Below, in pieces: positions 8,631 through 18,122 of a DNA stretch of 64,000 nucleotides; the stretch's first letter is position 1; every line of letters starts with the position of its first letter. The notes under the pieces are model-generated. The model had not been told where the DNA came from. It was given only the letters and a program-made list of their open reading frames with translations, and ran no database searches. The translations under genes and the position numbers were made by a program. The DNA is from Zunongwangia endophytica (GTDB taxonomy: Bacteria > Bacteroidota > Bacteroidia > Flavobacteriales > Flavobacteriaceae). The stretch spans positions 3,603,501-3,667,500 of the forward strand of contig NZ_JAUFPZ010000002.1 in assembly GCF_030409505.1 (NCBI RefSeq), in the 5' to 3' direction.

Positions 8631-10637
8631 TTAGTAGTTAAAAGCTCCCTTTTTGCCAGTGTGGTAGAAAGGGATTTTTTTATTGGCGCAGGTTGCTCTC
8701 CAAAGTTGAATAAAACTCTGGTAATTGCTAGCATCAGCCATTATCATAGGTGGATCTAAAACTTCAATAACCCGCTTTAAATTTACTTTTGGAGAATTCG
8801 AGAGTAATAGGATATCTGGATTAAATTTAGGGAAATTATAAAGCCCGGTGCTATCGATTAGCAATATTCGTTTTTCTTTCAGAAGATAAAAATTCTGTAG
8901 TTTATGAACTTCAATATTCGAGATTTTTTCATGCAGTTTGAAGTTTTTCAAATACTGCCAATTCGTATCTTTTTCATTATTTCCATAGAGAGTCAAATTC
9001 TGCGATTTCTTTTCAGCAATTACAGTGCTACCCGATTTATTCAGAATAAAAAATTCTTCGGAAGAATGCTCAAATTGTTCAAAAAGCATACTTATTTGAA
9101 ATAATATAATTCCGCAGAAAACATAAAAGATGTATTTTTTCTTTTTATGCTGAAGTGCAAAAAAGGTACTCAAAATAATTCCGAATAGAAAAATTACCGC
9201 AGGAACACTAAGATTAATTTCTCTAATAATGAAAGTTTCCTGGCTGGCAATCCATGAGATGTATTGGTTTAGTTTTTCAATTAGAAAAGAATATAGGTCG
9301 ATCAGCATTTTAGGAAGTATGCCAAAAACACTCAATATTAAAATGAATATTCCTGAAATTAATAAAACTCCCAAGCCGGGAAGGATGACGATATTGGTGA
9401 GCAAAAATAAGCCCGGGAATTGATGAAAATAGAAAAGACTCAACGGTAAAACACCAATTTGTGCACAAATGCTCACCGTTAATGTTTGGTACAATAGTCG
9501 GATGAGCTTGTTATTCGGATACCAGAGTTTGTTGAATTTTGGTTGAAATAAAGCGATGCTGAAAACCGCAGCAAAACTCAGTTGAAAACCTACCTGAAAT
9601 ACATAGAATGGATTGATAAGTATGAGAACGAAAAATGCGGAGAAGAGCGTGTTTAGTAAGTTTACCTTTCGGTTAATCTGCAATCCGAAAGCAATCAGGC
9701 TAAACATCAAAGAAGCTCTAACTACCGATGCTGAAAATCCCGTTAGTATAGCAAATCCCCAAATACCTGCTAAGGTGAGTAGAAATTTCAGCCATTTTAA
9801 TTGACGAATCGGTTTTAAGATGAAGTTGAGTAGCAATAATACAATCCCAACGTGCAATCCTGAAACAGCCAGAATATGAATCGCACCCGCCGAGGCATAT
9901 TTGCTGTAAATTTCATTTGAGATTGAAGTACGATCGCCTAAAATTAAAGCTTTTATTACGGCTAGCTCCTCTTTTTCAAACCCCGAGGAATTTAGGCTTT
10001 TTAATAATCTAGTTCTGGGGTTTTCTATAAAAGAAGTTTCGAGGTTTTTGCTGAATAATATTTGATCTTCGGAAAGTTGAATTTGATGAAATATTCCTTG
10101 AAATTTCATGTATTCTGAATAATCAAATTGATGCGGATTTAAAGGAGATTTTATAGGTTTAACTGATGCCGGAATTATTAGTTGCTGCCCAACTTCAATT
10201 TCAGATTGTAAAGGAACAGCAATTAGAATGTTGCCTTTCACAGCTGCCTTTAAAGTATTTTCACTAGAGATGATGTGATCAACTTCAGCAATAAATCTTT
10301 TTTGAAAGTTTGGTTTTAGTTCTTCTTTCAGTTTTATGCTTAACAAATCATTTTCAGAAGTAATAAAATGCGAAAAATAATTATGCTGATTTTCGGGGAA
10401 TTTTAGTTGATATGAAATGCTTCCGAAGAGAAATAATAAAACGTAACAGCAAACGCCAAAATAACTTTTCTGGTAGAGTTGTCTTGCAGATCTAAAAAAT
10501 GAAAGCAGGAAAAAGAGAATTGTAATTCCTGCTGAAATAAGGAAATACGAGAGCGCTATTTGTGTATAATGCGCAGTCAAAATCCCGCATAAAACTGCAA
10601 TCGAAAATTTAAGAATCTTGATATTGGTATAACCCAT
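8631..10637 (-). CDS. ComEC/Rec2 family DNA-uptake channel protein
   Basis: A 668-residue polytopic membrane protein. It has an N-terminal DUF4131-type region, then the Competence domain beginning about residue 225 with ALILGDRTSIS and the signature HILAVSGLHVGI. The C-terminal 170 residues stand where other phyla carry a metallo-beta-lactamase-like nuclease domain, but no HxHxDH metal motif is visible, so only a degenerate remnant is present. The family moves single-stranded DNA across the inner membrane during natural transformation. It ends a minus-strand run with surE, lpxB and an NlpC/P60 gene, an order often seen in Flavobacteriia. Confidence 0.88.
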   Translation of the reverse strand: MGYTNIKILKFSIAVLCGILTAHYTQIALSYFLISAGITILFFLLSFFRSARQLYQKSYFGVCCYVLLFLFGSISYQLKFPENQHNYFSHFITSENDLLSIKLKEELKPNFQKRFIAEVDHIISSENTLKAAVKGNILIAVPLQSEIEVGQQLIIPASVKPIKSPLNPHQFDYSEYMKFQGIFHQIQLSEDQILFSKNLETSFIENPRTRLLKSLNSSGFEKEELAVIKALILGDRTSISNEIYSKYASAGAIHILAVSGLHVGIVLLLLNFILKPIRQLKWLKFLLTLAGIWGFAILTGFSASVVRASLMFSLIAFGLQINRKVNLLNTLFSAFFVLILINPFYVFQVGFQLSFAAVFSIALFQPKFNKLWYPNNKLIRLLYQTLTVSICAQIGVLPLSLFYFHQFPGLFLLTNIVILPGLGVLLISGIFILILSVFGILPKMLIDLYSFLIEKLNQYISWIASQETFIIREINLSVPAVIFLFGIILSTFFALQHKKKKYIFYVFCGIILFQISMLFEQFEHSSEEFFILNKSGSTVIAEKKSQNLTLYGNNEKDTNWQYLKNFKLHEKISNIEVHKLQNFYLLKEKRILLIDSTGLYNFPKFNPDILLLSNSPKVNLKRVIEVLDPPMIMADASNYQSFIQLWRATCANKKIPFYHTGKKGAFNY

Positions 10638-10707
10638 CTTTCTGATAATTAGAAAGTAGGGTCAGTTTAAAAATAATAAAATTTCTAAATTTGGCGAAAT
10701 TTGTTTA

Positions 10708-11280
10708 TTAAATCACTCGCCGCGCCATTACAAACGTATTGTTCCAGTAATTTTCTGAAAGTTTACTAATCACCACACCCAAAGAAGTTGTTGAATGGAT
10801 AAAAAGGATGTCACCTTGTGAGATATCGACGACCATCCCAACATGATTTATCACCTTTTTATTTTTGTTAGTTTCGAAAAACAAGAGATCGCCAACCGTA
10901 ACATCTTTTAAATACAAACGCTCGCCTTGAAGAGACATGGCCCGAGACGTTCTTGGTAATTGAATGTCGTTTTCCTGAAAAGAAACATATAAAAGGCCAG
11001 AGCAATCCATCCCACGTTTTGTTGTACCGCCGTATTTGTATTTGGTACCCTCAAAACCAATCGCATAATTTACAATATCATATACGCGCTCGTCTTTTGG
11101 TTTTATGGTGTTGTTGCGTTTGGTAACTTCAGGATTATAATGTCTGGTTTTTTTAGTTCTAACTTCCTTTTTAGTAGTGACTACTTTGGGTTTAGAACTT
11201 CCGCAGGAGCTTAAGAAAATCGCAGTACATAGCATTAAGCTATATTTTAGAAGCGGCTTCATCATCATTCTTCTTTTCAT
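10708..11280 (-). CDS. NlpC/P60 (C40) cell-wall peptidase lipoprotein
   Basis: A 190-residue protein with a lipoprotein signal ending SSC at Cys26. The catalytic NlpC/P60 domain spans about residues 65-190: the nucleophile is in MDCSGLLY (Cys93), the general base in NHVGMVVD (His146), and the third polar residue in FIHSTT (His162). Such enzymes cut peptide stems of peptidoglycan, often between D-Glu and the diamino acid. Methionines at residues 1, 5, 6 and 7 are all possible starts; the longest gives a normal positively charged leader. It sits between lpxB and comEC on the same strand. Confidence 0.9.
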   Translation of the reverse strand: MKRRMMMKPLLKYSLMLCTAIFLSSCGSSKPKVVTTKKEVRTKKTRHYNPEVTKRNNTIKPKDERVYDIVNYAIGFEGTKYKYGGTTKRGMDCSGLLYVSFQENDIQLPRTSRAMSLQGERLYLKDVTVGDLLFFETNKNKKVINHVGMVVDISQGDILFIHSTTSLGVVISKLSENYWNNTFVMARRVI

Positions 11281-11305
11281 GTTCGGGGCTTAATAAATTT
11301 TCAAA

Positions 11306-12418
11306 CTACTTTACAGCATTATAAATTAGACTGGCAGTCTCTAGACTGGCACCAGTTCCTCCTAATTTTTGCTCTAATTGATCATAATCTTTTAAAAGTC
11401 TCGCTCTATTTTTTTCTTCTAAAATCTTATGTAATTCTTTTTTCAGGGAATATGAGTTAAATTCTCCCTGTATTAATTCTTTCACAACCTCACGATCCAT
11501 TATTAGATTTACTAGCGAGATATAATCTAAATTAATAATTCTTTTGGCAATGTGATAAGAAATATAGCTGCCTTTATAACAAACAACTTCGGGAACTTTA
11601 AAAAGAGCGGTTTCTAAAGTTGCAGTACCAGAGGTGACCAATGCAGCATGAGCACAACTTAGAATGTCGTAAGTCTTGTTCATTACTAAATTGATATTGG
11701 TCTTTTTTAGGTAAGGTTGATAGAATTCTAGTTCCTGACTTGGAGCACCGGCAATAACAAACTGATATTCTTTAAAATCCTGAGTGATACTAAGCATCAC
11801 TTCTAACATTTTAGAGATCTCCTGTTTTCGGCTTCCTGGTAGCAGTGCAATAATCGGCCGATCATCAAGATTGTTTTCTGCTTTAAAAGAAACTATATCT
11901 GTTTCTTTCCGATTAGCAATAGCATCGATAAGTGGATGTCCCACAAAATTGACCGGAAAATTATGTTTCTTTTCGTAGAATTCTTTTTCGAAAGGTAAGA
12001 TCACATACATGTGATCGATATCTCTTTTAATCGCTTTAATTCGGTTTTCTTTCCAGGCCCAAATTTGAGGAGAAATATAGAAGTGATTCGCGTAGCCTTG
12101 CTCTTTAGACCATTTTGCTATTCTTAAATTAAAACCCGGATAATCTATAAAGATCAAAGCATCCGGTTTATAGGCAGTAATATCTTTTTTACACACTGAA
12201 ATATTACCCATTATGGTGCGAAGATTCATAACGACTTCAGCAAAACCCATAAACGCAAGATCGCGGTAATGTTTTACCATGGTACCGCCTTGGGCTTGCA
12301 TAAGATCGCCTCCCCAAAATCGAAATTCAGCATTTTGATCTACTTTTTTTAGAGACTTCATAAGATTAGAAGCATGTAGATCTCCCGAGGCTTCTCCTGC
12401 AATGATATAATATTTCAA
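11306..12418 (-). CDS. lpxB: Lipid-A-disaccharide synthase
   Basis: A 370-residue glycosyltransferase of family GT19 that joins UDP-diacylglucosamine and lipid X to make the lipid A disaccharide. The N-terminus KYYIIAGEASGDLHASNL is the family hallmark. FIDYPGFNLRIAK, YISPQIWAWKE and LLPGSRKQEI follow in the usual order. Length is typical. It lies in a compact minus-strand group with a small membrane gene and surE upstream. It proves an LPS-type outer membrane. Confidence 0.95.
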   Translation of the reverse strand: MKYYIIAGEASGDLHASNLMKSLKKVDQNAEFRFWGGDLMQAQGGTMVKHYRDLAFMGFAEVVMNLRTIMGNISVCKKDITAYKPDALIFIDYPGFNLRIAKWSKEQGYANHFYISPQIWAWKENRIKAIKRDIDHMYVILPFEKEFYEKKHNFPVNFVGHPLIDAIANRKETDIVSFKAENNLDDRPIIALLPGSRKQEISKMLEVMLSITQDFKEYQFVIAGAPSQELEFYQPYLKKTNINLVMNKTYDILSCAHAALVTSGTATLETALFKVPEVVCYKGSYISYHIAKRIINLDYISLVNLIMDREVVKELIQGEFNSYSLKKELHKILEEKNRARLLKDYDQLEQKLGGTGASLETASLIYNAVK

Positions 12419-12443
12419 GCTTTATAATTTTTATTCTGAATAA

Positions 12444-12731
12444 TTAGAAATTTCGAATTTTAACAACGGCAATAGCAATAGCCACTACGAGACATGCCAG
12501 TAAAATTCCGCGTGCGTGAAACACTTGTTTTTTCCGCATAAAAACAAAAAATGGTAGAAAGTTTAGAATCGCACCTATTGCTATTAACTTTCCGAAGTAA
12601 TCATTGGTGATAGAATCACGAAGGCTGGCTTCAAAACTATAATCAGAGAAAAAAGTGGTAAAGAGAAATACTCCGGCAATAGTTGTAGAAATGCCTATCA
12701 AAAATCCTATAATCACATTGCTTTTACTCAT
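12444..12731 (-). CDS. Small conserved membrane protein of unknown function
   Basis: A 95-residue protein with three predicted hydrophobic helices: an N-terminal one (VIIGFLIGISTTIAGVFLF), a central one (AIGAILNFLPFFVFM) and a C-terminal one (ILLACLVVAIAIAV). It starts inside the last codons of surE (8-base overlap), so translation is probably coupled. I recognise no enzymatic motif. Its steady place between surE and lpxB suggests an envelope role, but that is inference only. Confidence 0.75.
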   Translation of the reverse strand: MSKSNVIIGFLIGISTTIAGVFLFTTFFSDYSFEASLRDSITNDYFGKLIAIGAILNFLPFFVFMRKKQVFHARGILLACLVVAIAIAVVKIRNF

Positions 12732-13506
12732 CCAGTTTCCAATCGTTTAATTCTTTTATAAAATGATGTGCCGTTAAATCAAACTGAACCGGCACTAGAG
12801 ATACATACCCATTTTCTAAAGCCCATTCGTCGGTGTCTTTACCACTGTCATTATTTTCAAAAGTTCCTGTAAGCCAGTAATAATCTCGTCCCTGCGGATT
12901 GGTTCTTTTATCAAATTCTTCTTTCCACTGGGCATCAGCCTGTCGACAAACTTTAATGCCTTTGATTTCTTCAGTAGGTAATTTGGGGAAATTTACGTTT
13001 AAAACAACCCCTTTTGGCAATCCATTTTTAAGCACATTCTTAGTAATGGCTTTTACGTATTGCTTGCAAGGCTCAAAATCGGCATTTAGCGAATAATCCA
13101 AAAGCGAGAATCCAATCGCGGGAATCCCTTCTACACCGGCTTCTACAGCAGCACTCATCGTGCCAGAATAAATAACATTTATGGACGAGTTAGAACCGTG
13201 GTTAATACCGCTAACGCAAAGATCGGGTTTGCGATGTAAAATTTCCTGTGTGGCGATTTTTACACAGTCGGCTGGCGTACCAGAGCAACTATATTCTTTA
13301 TGATTATAGTTTTCTTTTAATGTTACTGAATCGCAAAATAAGGTATCGCTAATAGTGATGGCGTGCCCCATCCCGCTTTGAGGACTGTCGGGAGCCACAA
13401 CTACTACATCTCCAATCTCTTTCATAACCTGTAAAAGTGCCCGTATTCCTGGTGCTGTAATACCATCATCGTTAGTTACCAGTATTAGCGGTTTTTCTTT
13501 GCTCAT
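12724..13506 (-). CDS. surE: 5'/3'-nucleotidase SurE
   Basis: A 260-residue metal-dependent nucleoside monophosphate phosphatase. The motifs VTNDDGITAPGI at the N-terminus, GTPADCV, SGINHGSN and YSGTMSAAVEAG place the metal ligands and the dimer elements as in the family. It works in the cytoplasm on nucleotide stress and salvage. It is the first gene of a minus-strand group (surE, membrane protein, lpxB, C40 peptidase, comEC) and is divergent from the S41 protease gene. Confidence 0.94.
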   Translation of the reverse strand: MSKEKPLILVTNDDGITAPGIRALLQVMKEIGDVVVVAPDSPQSGMGHAITISDTLFCDSVTLKENYNHKEYSCSGTPADCVKIATQEILHRKPDLCVSGINHGSNSSINVIYSGTMSAAVEAGVEGIPAIGFSLLDYSLNADFEPCKQYVKAITKNVLKNGLPKGVVLNVNFPKLPTEEIKGIKVCRQADAQWKEEFDKRTNPQGRDYYWLTGTFENNDSGKDTDEWALENGYVSLVPVQFDLTAHHFIKELNDWKLDE

Positions 13507-13652
13507 AGCTTAAATTTTATAGATGCTAAATTAGTAATTTCAAACGGAAACCGTATTTTAGTAGTTTAACAAATTATTAGAGGCCTTGCCAGGGAATGGC
13601 ACAGTTTTTAATGTATTTTGGACAGAACCTAATGACGAAATCTATGCGATAT

Positions 13653-15794
13653 ATGAGAAGGAATTTAAAAATTCTGGTATTAGCGGTTTTAATGGCGGCA
13701 ACCTCATGCAGCTTTACCACTAAAAAGTTTGATGATCCTAACAAAGACAAACTTTTAATCGACCTTATTACCTATGTTCTTAGTCAGGGACATTATGATG
13801 CGAAAGAAATCAATGATGACTTTTCAGTAAAAGTTTACGATCATTATGTAGAAAGTTTGGATCCTTCAAAACGCTTTTTCTACAAAAAAGATATTGAAGA
13901 GTTCGAAAAATATAAGATGTTGATCGATGATGAGATCAATAATAAAGAACTTAATTTCTTCGATCTAACCTATTCTAAGTTAAGTAAACGTAACGAAGAA
14001 GCGAAAAGTCTTTATAAAGAAATTCTTGCTGAACCTTTTGATTTTAGCAAAGAAGAGGATTTCGTTGCAAACGGGGAAGAACTTGATTATGTGACTTCTA
14101 AAAAAGAATTGAAAGAGCGTTGGAGAAAGCAGCTTAAATTTTCTACTCTTATCACCTACTACGATCTAAAGCAGGATGAAAAAAACAAGAAAGAAAATGA
14201 TGCTGATTATGAAGTAAAGAGTGATAAGGAATTAGAGAAAAAAGCACGTGAAACTACTGAAAATAGTTTATCTGAATATTTTGATCTAACCGACGACTTA
14301 GAAAGAAATGATTATTTCTCTGTTTTCATAAATGCTGTTGTAGAGGAATTTGATCCTCACACGTATTATTTCGCACCACGAGACAAAGATAGATTTGACG
14401 TTGCGATGTCTGGGAAAATAGAAGGAATCGGTGCTAGATTACAGAAGAAAAACGATAATATCACCATTATGGATGTGATTTCAGGTGGTCCCGCATGGAA
14501 GAGTGATGAGTTAGCTACCGGAGATGTTATCCTAAAAGTGAAGCAGGAAGATGAAGACGAGCCGGTAAATATCGTAGGGATGCGTTTAGACGATGCAGTA
14601 GATTTGATTAAAGGTCCAAAAGGATCTGAAGTTACGCTTACCGTACGTAAAAAATTACTTGGCAATATAGAACAGGTTAAGCTTACCAGAGATATAGTTG
14701 AGATCGAAGAGACATACGCAAAATCTGCAATGGTAGAAAAAGAAGGTCAGCAATATGGTTTAATTAATCTTCCAAAATTCTATTTCGATATGGAAGATTA
14801 CGATAGCCGTAATGCAGCTTCAGATATGCGTAAAGATATCGAAGCATTAAAAGAGCAAGGTATGGAAGGTCTTGTAGTGGATCTTCGTAATAACGGCGGT
14901 GGATCTTTAAAAACCGTAGTTGATATTGCAGGTTTATTTATTGAAAAAGGTCCGGTTGTTCAGGTGAAATCTAATGGAGAGCGTAAAGAAGTTCTAAACG
15001 ATGAAGATTCTGAAATTGTTTGGGACGGTCCTCTTGTTATTTTGGTAAACGAATTGTCTGCTTCCGCTTCAGAAATTTTGGCGGCTGCTATGCAAGACTA
15101 CAAAAGAGCGGTGATTATAGGTAGTAAACAAACGTATGGTAAAGGTACTGTTCAGAATGTAGTAGATTTAAATCGTTGGTTAAGAAATAGTGACTATGGA
15201 GACATGGGCGCGTTGAAAATAACTACTCAGAAGTTTTACAGAGTAAACGGTGGTTCTACTCAGTTAGAAGGCGTAAAGAGTGATGTTGTGGTTCCAGATC
15301 GTTATAGCTATGTAGATGTGGGCGAAAAAGATCAGGATAATCCATTACCATGGGATAAAATTGATCCTGCAGATTATGATATTTGGGATGGTTATGTTGG
15401 ATACGAAGAAGCGATCGAAAATAGTAAGAAGCGTATGGAGCAAAGTGAGCAAATAAAGCTTATAGAGCAAAATGCAAAGTGGATCAAAGACCAAAGCGAA
15501 GATGATACCTATTCTTTAAACTTCGATCAATATTCAGCAAATGCAGAAGAAACTAAAGAAGTTGCAAAGCAATATGACGCTTTGAAAAACTATAAAACAG
15601 ATCTTTCTTTCGTTTCGTTGCCTTACGAAAAGCAAATGTTTGAAGCAGATTCTACGCTTCAGGAGAAAAGGGATAGATGGCATAAAGATCTAAGTCGCGA
15701 TGTTTATGTAGAAGAAGCGATAAACGTGCTTTCTGATATTAAAACTAATAGTATTAAGCATAAAGTAGCAGATTCAGATAAGCTGAAAGATTAA
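13653..15794 (+). CDS. Carboxy-terminal processing protease (S41A, Prc/Tsp-like) lipoprotein
   Basis: A 713-residue protease when started at the ATG at 13653, which gives a clean lipoprotein leader ending ATSC (Cys19); in-frame starts at 13596 and 13632 only add an unusual N-terminal extension. After a long helical N-domain comes a PDZ domain (about residues 250-340, IEGIGARLQKKN onward), then the S41 catalytic core with DLRNNGGGSL, the nucleophile in ELSASASEI and the catalytic lysine in YGKGTVQ. It trims or degrades periplasmic proteins by their C-termini. A C-terminal DUF3340-like helical region completes the Prc architecture. Confidence 0.92.
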   Translation: MRRNLKILVLAVLMAATSCSFTTKKFDDPNKDKLLIDLITYVLSQGHYDAKEINDDFSVKVYDHYVESLDPSKRFFYKKDIEEFEKYKMLIDDEINNKELNFFDLTYSKLSKRNEEAKSLYKEILAEPFDFSKEEDFVANGEELDYVTSKKELKERWRKQLKFSTLITYYDLKQDEKNKKENDADYEVKSDKELEKKARETTENSLSEYFDLTDDLERNDYFSVFINAVVEEFDPHTYYFAPRDKDRFDVAMSGKIEGIGARLQKKNDNITIMDVISGGPAWKSDELATGDVILKVKQEDEDEPVNIVGMRLDDAVDLIKGPKGSEVTLTVRKKLLGNIEQVKLTRDIVEIEETYAKSAMVEKEGQQYGLINLPKFYFDMEDYDSRNAASDMRKDIEALKEQGMEGLVVDLRNNGGGSLKTVVDIAGLFIEKGPVVQVKSNGERKEVLNDEDSEIVWDGPLVILVNELSASASEILAAAMQDYKRAVIIGSKQTYGKGTVQNVVDLNRWLRNSDYGDMGALKITTQKFYRVNGGSTQLEGVKSDVVVPDRYSYVDVGEKDQDNPLPWDKIDPADYDIWDGYVGYEEAIENSKKRMEQSEQIKLIEQNAKWIKDQSEDDTYSLNFDQYSANAEETKEVAKQYDALKNYKTDLSFVSLPYEKQMFEADSTLQEKRDRWHKDLSRDVYVEEAINVLSDIKTNSIKHKVADSDKLKD

Positions 15795-15814
15795 TAACTA
15801 AAAAATGTAATTTC

Positions 15815-15857
15815 AAAAAACGCCCAAAGTTCTCTAACTTTGGGCGTTTTTAATTTT
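15815..15857 (+). terminator. Rho-independent terminator after the S41 protease gene
   Basis: A ten-base GC-rich stem (CGCCCAAAGT with ACTTTGGGCG) bounded by an A tract and a T run, 20 bases after the stop codon. Confidence 0.88.
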
Positions 15858-15863
15858 AATAGG

Positions 15864-15944
15864 ATGAAACGAAAAATTGTATATCCATTTTTGATTTTAG
15901 TCGTTGCTGCGGTGCTTTTAATGGCCGAGCGATGTACTATGTAA
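15864..15944 (+). CDS. Possible 26-residue membrane peptide
   Basis: A short ATG frame directly after the terminator encodes a basic start (MKRKIVYP), a hydrophobic run of about 14 residues and a short polar end with one cysteine (MAERCTM). The charge and hydrophobic pattern look like a small single-helix membrane peptide. There is no promoter I can point to, and a frame of this length can occur by chance, so this is a candidate only. Confidence 0.25.
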   Translation: MKRKIVYPFLILVVAAVLLMAERCTM

Positions 15945-16094
15945 TTTGAATCAGTTGATTCTCTTCAGCGCTTTTATTTTAGATCTCTAAGCTAGATCCG
16001 TTCAGTTTTTCTTCGGAAGAAAGATCGGAAATATGTCAGATTAGTCAATTTTCGTTCGAATTTTCGGCTAATTTCAATACTTCTGAAATCTTAA
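15945..16094. other. Non-coding stretch between a short frame and a convergent gene
   Basis: About 150 bases without a convincing gene. The only structure I see is a seven-base hairpin (TTTCTTC, GAAGAAA) at 16008-16022 without a clear T run on either strand. Confidence 0.4.
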
Positions 16095-16781
16095 TCAGCT
16101 ATTTTGATAGGACAGATTTCTTTCTAATGCATTCTGAATTTTACGGATTGTCGCTGCGCTATTATTCAAACTTTGAATATTCGCTTTGTATGTTCTTATT
16201 TCCTTTAGATTAGGAAAACTAAGTTTCTTGCTCGCGAAGGATTTTGTGCAAATTAGGTTCGGGTAATTTAAAATAAGTATGATAAGTTGTACCATATTCG
16301 TTTTGCGAACGTCAAATCCCATCTTCTCGGCGGTTCGTTGATTAAGAATATATGTTGAGCCAATAATTTCTAAGCTCAAATTATCCTTATGCGAATCTAA
16401 AATATGAAGTAATCCTTTTAAATATTCTGAAAGAATTAAATTCTTCCTCTCTTTTGCGGAGCTATTTTTGTTTAATGTAAAATAGTAATCAAACAAAGTC
16501 CCTCCATGAATAGTGATCTGATTATTCTTTTCTTTTTCTGAAATAAGAAACAGCGACTCATATTTCAATTTACCAGTTTTTATCATTGAAGGCACATCGA
16601 AAAAAGGGGCTAATACCGATAATAGAATCCAGAGAACAAAAACGCTTAAAATATAGCTGCTGAAATAGATTGAAATAACGACTATCAGAATTAATATAGC
16701 GAGACAACAGAAAATCAACTTGAGTTTAAAGCTAGTTTTCTGTCTAGCTGAAAGCTGATAATATCGATTTTCTAAGTTCAA
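16095..16781 (-). CDS. Membrane-anchored protein of unknown function
   Basis: A 228-residue protein that I do not recognise. Two adjacent hydrophobic helices lie at about residues 20-45 and 46-62 (LKLIFCCLAILILIVVIS, then ILSVFVLWILLSVLAPFF), followed by a mostly soluble, lysine-rich domain to the C-terminus. No signal peptide or catalytic motif is evident. It stands between the S41 protease and rodA with about 90 free bases before rodA's end, and may be transcribed from the cell-shape operon or on its own. Codon and base use look like the neighbours. Confidence 0.65.
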   Translation of the reverse strand: MNLENRYYQLSARQKTSFKLKLIFCCLAILILIVVISIYFSSYILSVFVLWILLSVLAPFFDVPSMIKTGKLKYESLFLISEKEKNNQITIHGGTLFDYYFTLNKNSSAKERKNLILSEYLKGLLHILDSHKDNLSLEIIGSTYILNQRTAEKMGFDVRKTNMVQLIILILNYPNLICTKSFASKKLSFPNLKEIRTYKANIQSLNNSAATIRKIQNALERNLSYQNS

Positions 16782-16868
16782 TTCTTACTTAATGCTTTTG
16801 TTGAAATTTGAAGTATTTAAAATACTTTTTAGTAGTTATATAAAAATTTTAAACTTAAATATTCAGCA

Positions 16869-18122
16869 TCAAAAAGAGAGACGGTCTGAATCAAGTCTTA
16901 TAAAAATAAATACTAGAATAGTAAAACCCCATAATCCCGAGCCACCATAACTGAAGAATGGTAATGGAATTCCAACGGTAGGAAAGATCCCTATAACCAT
17001 CCCTATATTTACCATAAAGTGGAGGAATATTATTCCCACTACACTATAGCCATAAATTCTATTAAACTGCGATTTCTGGCGTTCTGCTAGAAAAATTAAT
17101 CTGAGCATTAGACAGACAAATAGAAAGACAACAGCAGCACTCCCAAGGAAGCCCCACTCTTCACCTACAGTACTAAAGATATAATCGGTGTGCTGTTCTG
17201 GTACAAAGTGCCCTTTAGTTTGTGTTCCTTCAGTCCAGCCTTTACCTGTCCAGCCACCACTACCAATGGCAATTTCACTCTGATTGGTGTTATATCCAAT
17301 ACCACGACTATCTACTTCTTTCCCTAATACAATATTAAAACGATCACGATGTCGTTGTTCAAAAACATTATTAAAGATATAATTTACCGAAAATGAAAGT
17401 CCGATAGATGCAATTACTATAAATAGCAATAATGGAATTCCAGGTCGCTTCTTTTTCTTCAGAAGAAAACTTAGTGCAGCTAAAACAATAACTGCAGCGG
17501 TAACCCAGATTGGCCCTAAAAGAAGGGTGCCTACAAATATGAATACACCAGATAATGCCAATACTAAATACAATGCAGAAATACCTTCTCTGTACAAAGG
17601 AAAAAAGAATGCGGCATAGACCATTGCGCTCCCGGGATCAGGTTGCGGCACGATTAAAATTGCAGGTAAAGCAACAATTATAAATGCCTTAAATTGATGA
17701 GAAAAGAGCTTAATATTAGTTTGTATATCACTAACATATTTTGCCAGAGCTAATGCTGTAGCAATTTTTGCAAACTCAGAAGGTTGTAGCCTGAACGAAC
17801 CTATAGCATACCACGAGGTTGCTCCAGAAATTGTTTTACCAAAAACAAAAAGTCCCGCCAATAAAACAAGAGCGGTGATATAAATAACACTTGAGAATCG
17901 CTGATAGAATTTGACTTCGATCGCGAGAATAATTACAATCAGGAAAATACTTAGACCTATCCAGAGAGCCTGTTTACCGTAGACTTCATTAAGATTAAAG
18001 TAACTGCCCGACGGATCCGAGCCTAGTGAGGCCGAATAAATATTGGCCCATCCAAAACAAATTAGTAGTAAATAAATTAAAATCGTTAGCCAATCAAAGC
18101 CAGCCGTTTTTCTTGCCATCAT
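16869..18122 (-). CDS. rodA: RodA, SEDS-family peptidoglycan glycosyltransferase
   Basis: A 417-residue polytopic membrane protein of the SEDS family that polymerises lipid II during side-wall growth with its PBP2 partner. Marks include LQPSEFAKIA in the fourth helix region, the periplasmic loop with EQHTDYIFSTVGEEWG, and the C-terminal GIPLPFFSYGGSGL. Length is a little above the E. coli protein because of an extra hydrophobic and lysine-rich segment near residues 190-240. Its start overlaps the end of the PBP2 gene by 29 bases, consistent with a coupled pair. Confidence 0.94.
   Translation of the reverse strand: MMARKTAGFDWLTILIYLLLICFGWANIYSASLGSDPSGSYFNLNEVYGKQALWIGLSIFLIVIILAIEVKFYQRFSSVIYITALVLLAGLFVFGKTISGATSWYAIGSFRLQPSEFAKIATALALAKYVSDIQTNIKLFSHQFKAFIIVALPAILIVPQPDPGSAMVYAAFFFPLYREGISALYLVLALSGVFIFVGTLLLGPIWVTAAVIVLAALSFLLKKKKRPGIPLLLFIVIASIGLSFSVNYIFNNVFEQRHRDRFNIVLGKEVDSRGIGYNTNQSEIAIGSGGWTGKGWTEGTQTKGHFVPEQHTDYIFSTVGEEWGFLGSAAVVFLFVCLMLRLIFLAERQKSQFNRIYGYSVVGIIFLHFMVNIGMVIGIFPTVGIPLPFFSYGGSGLWGFTILVFIFIRLDSDRLSF

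Noticed and set aside
13596-13652. N-terminal extension of the S41 protease from the first ATG
   Set aside because: The extension lacks any signal features, whereas starting at 13653 gives a normal lipoprotein leader.
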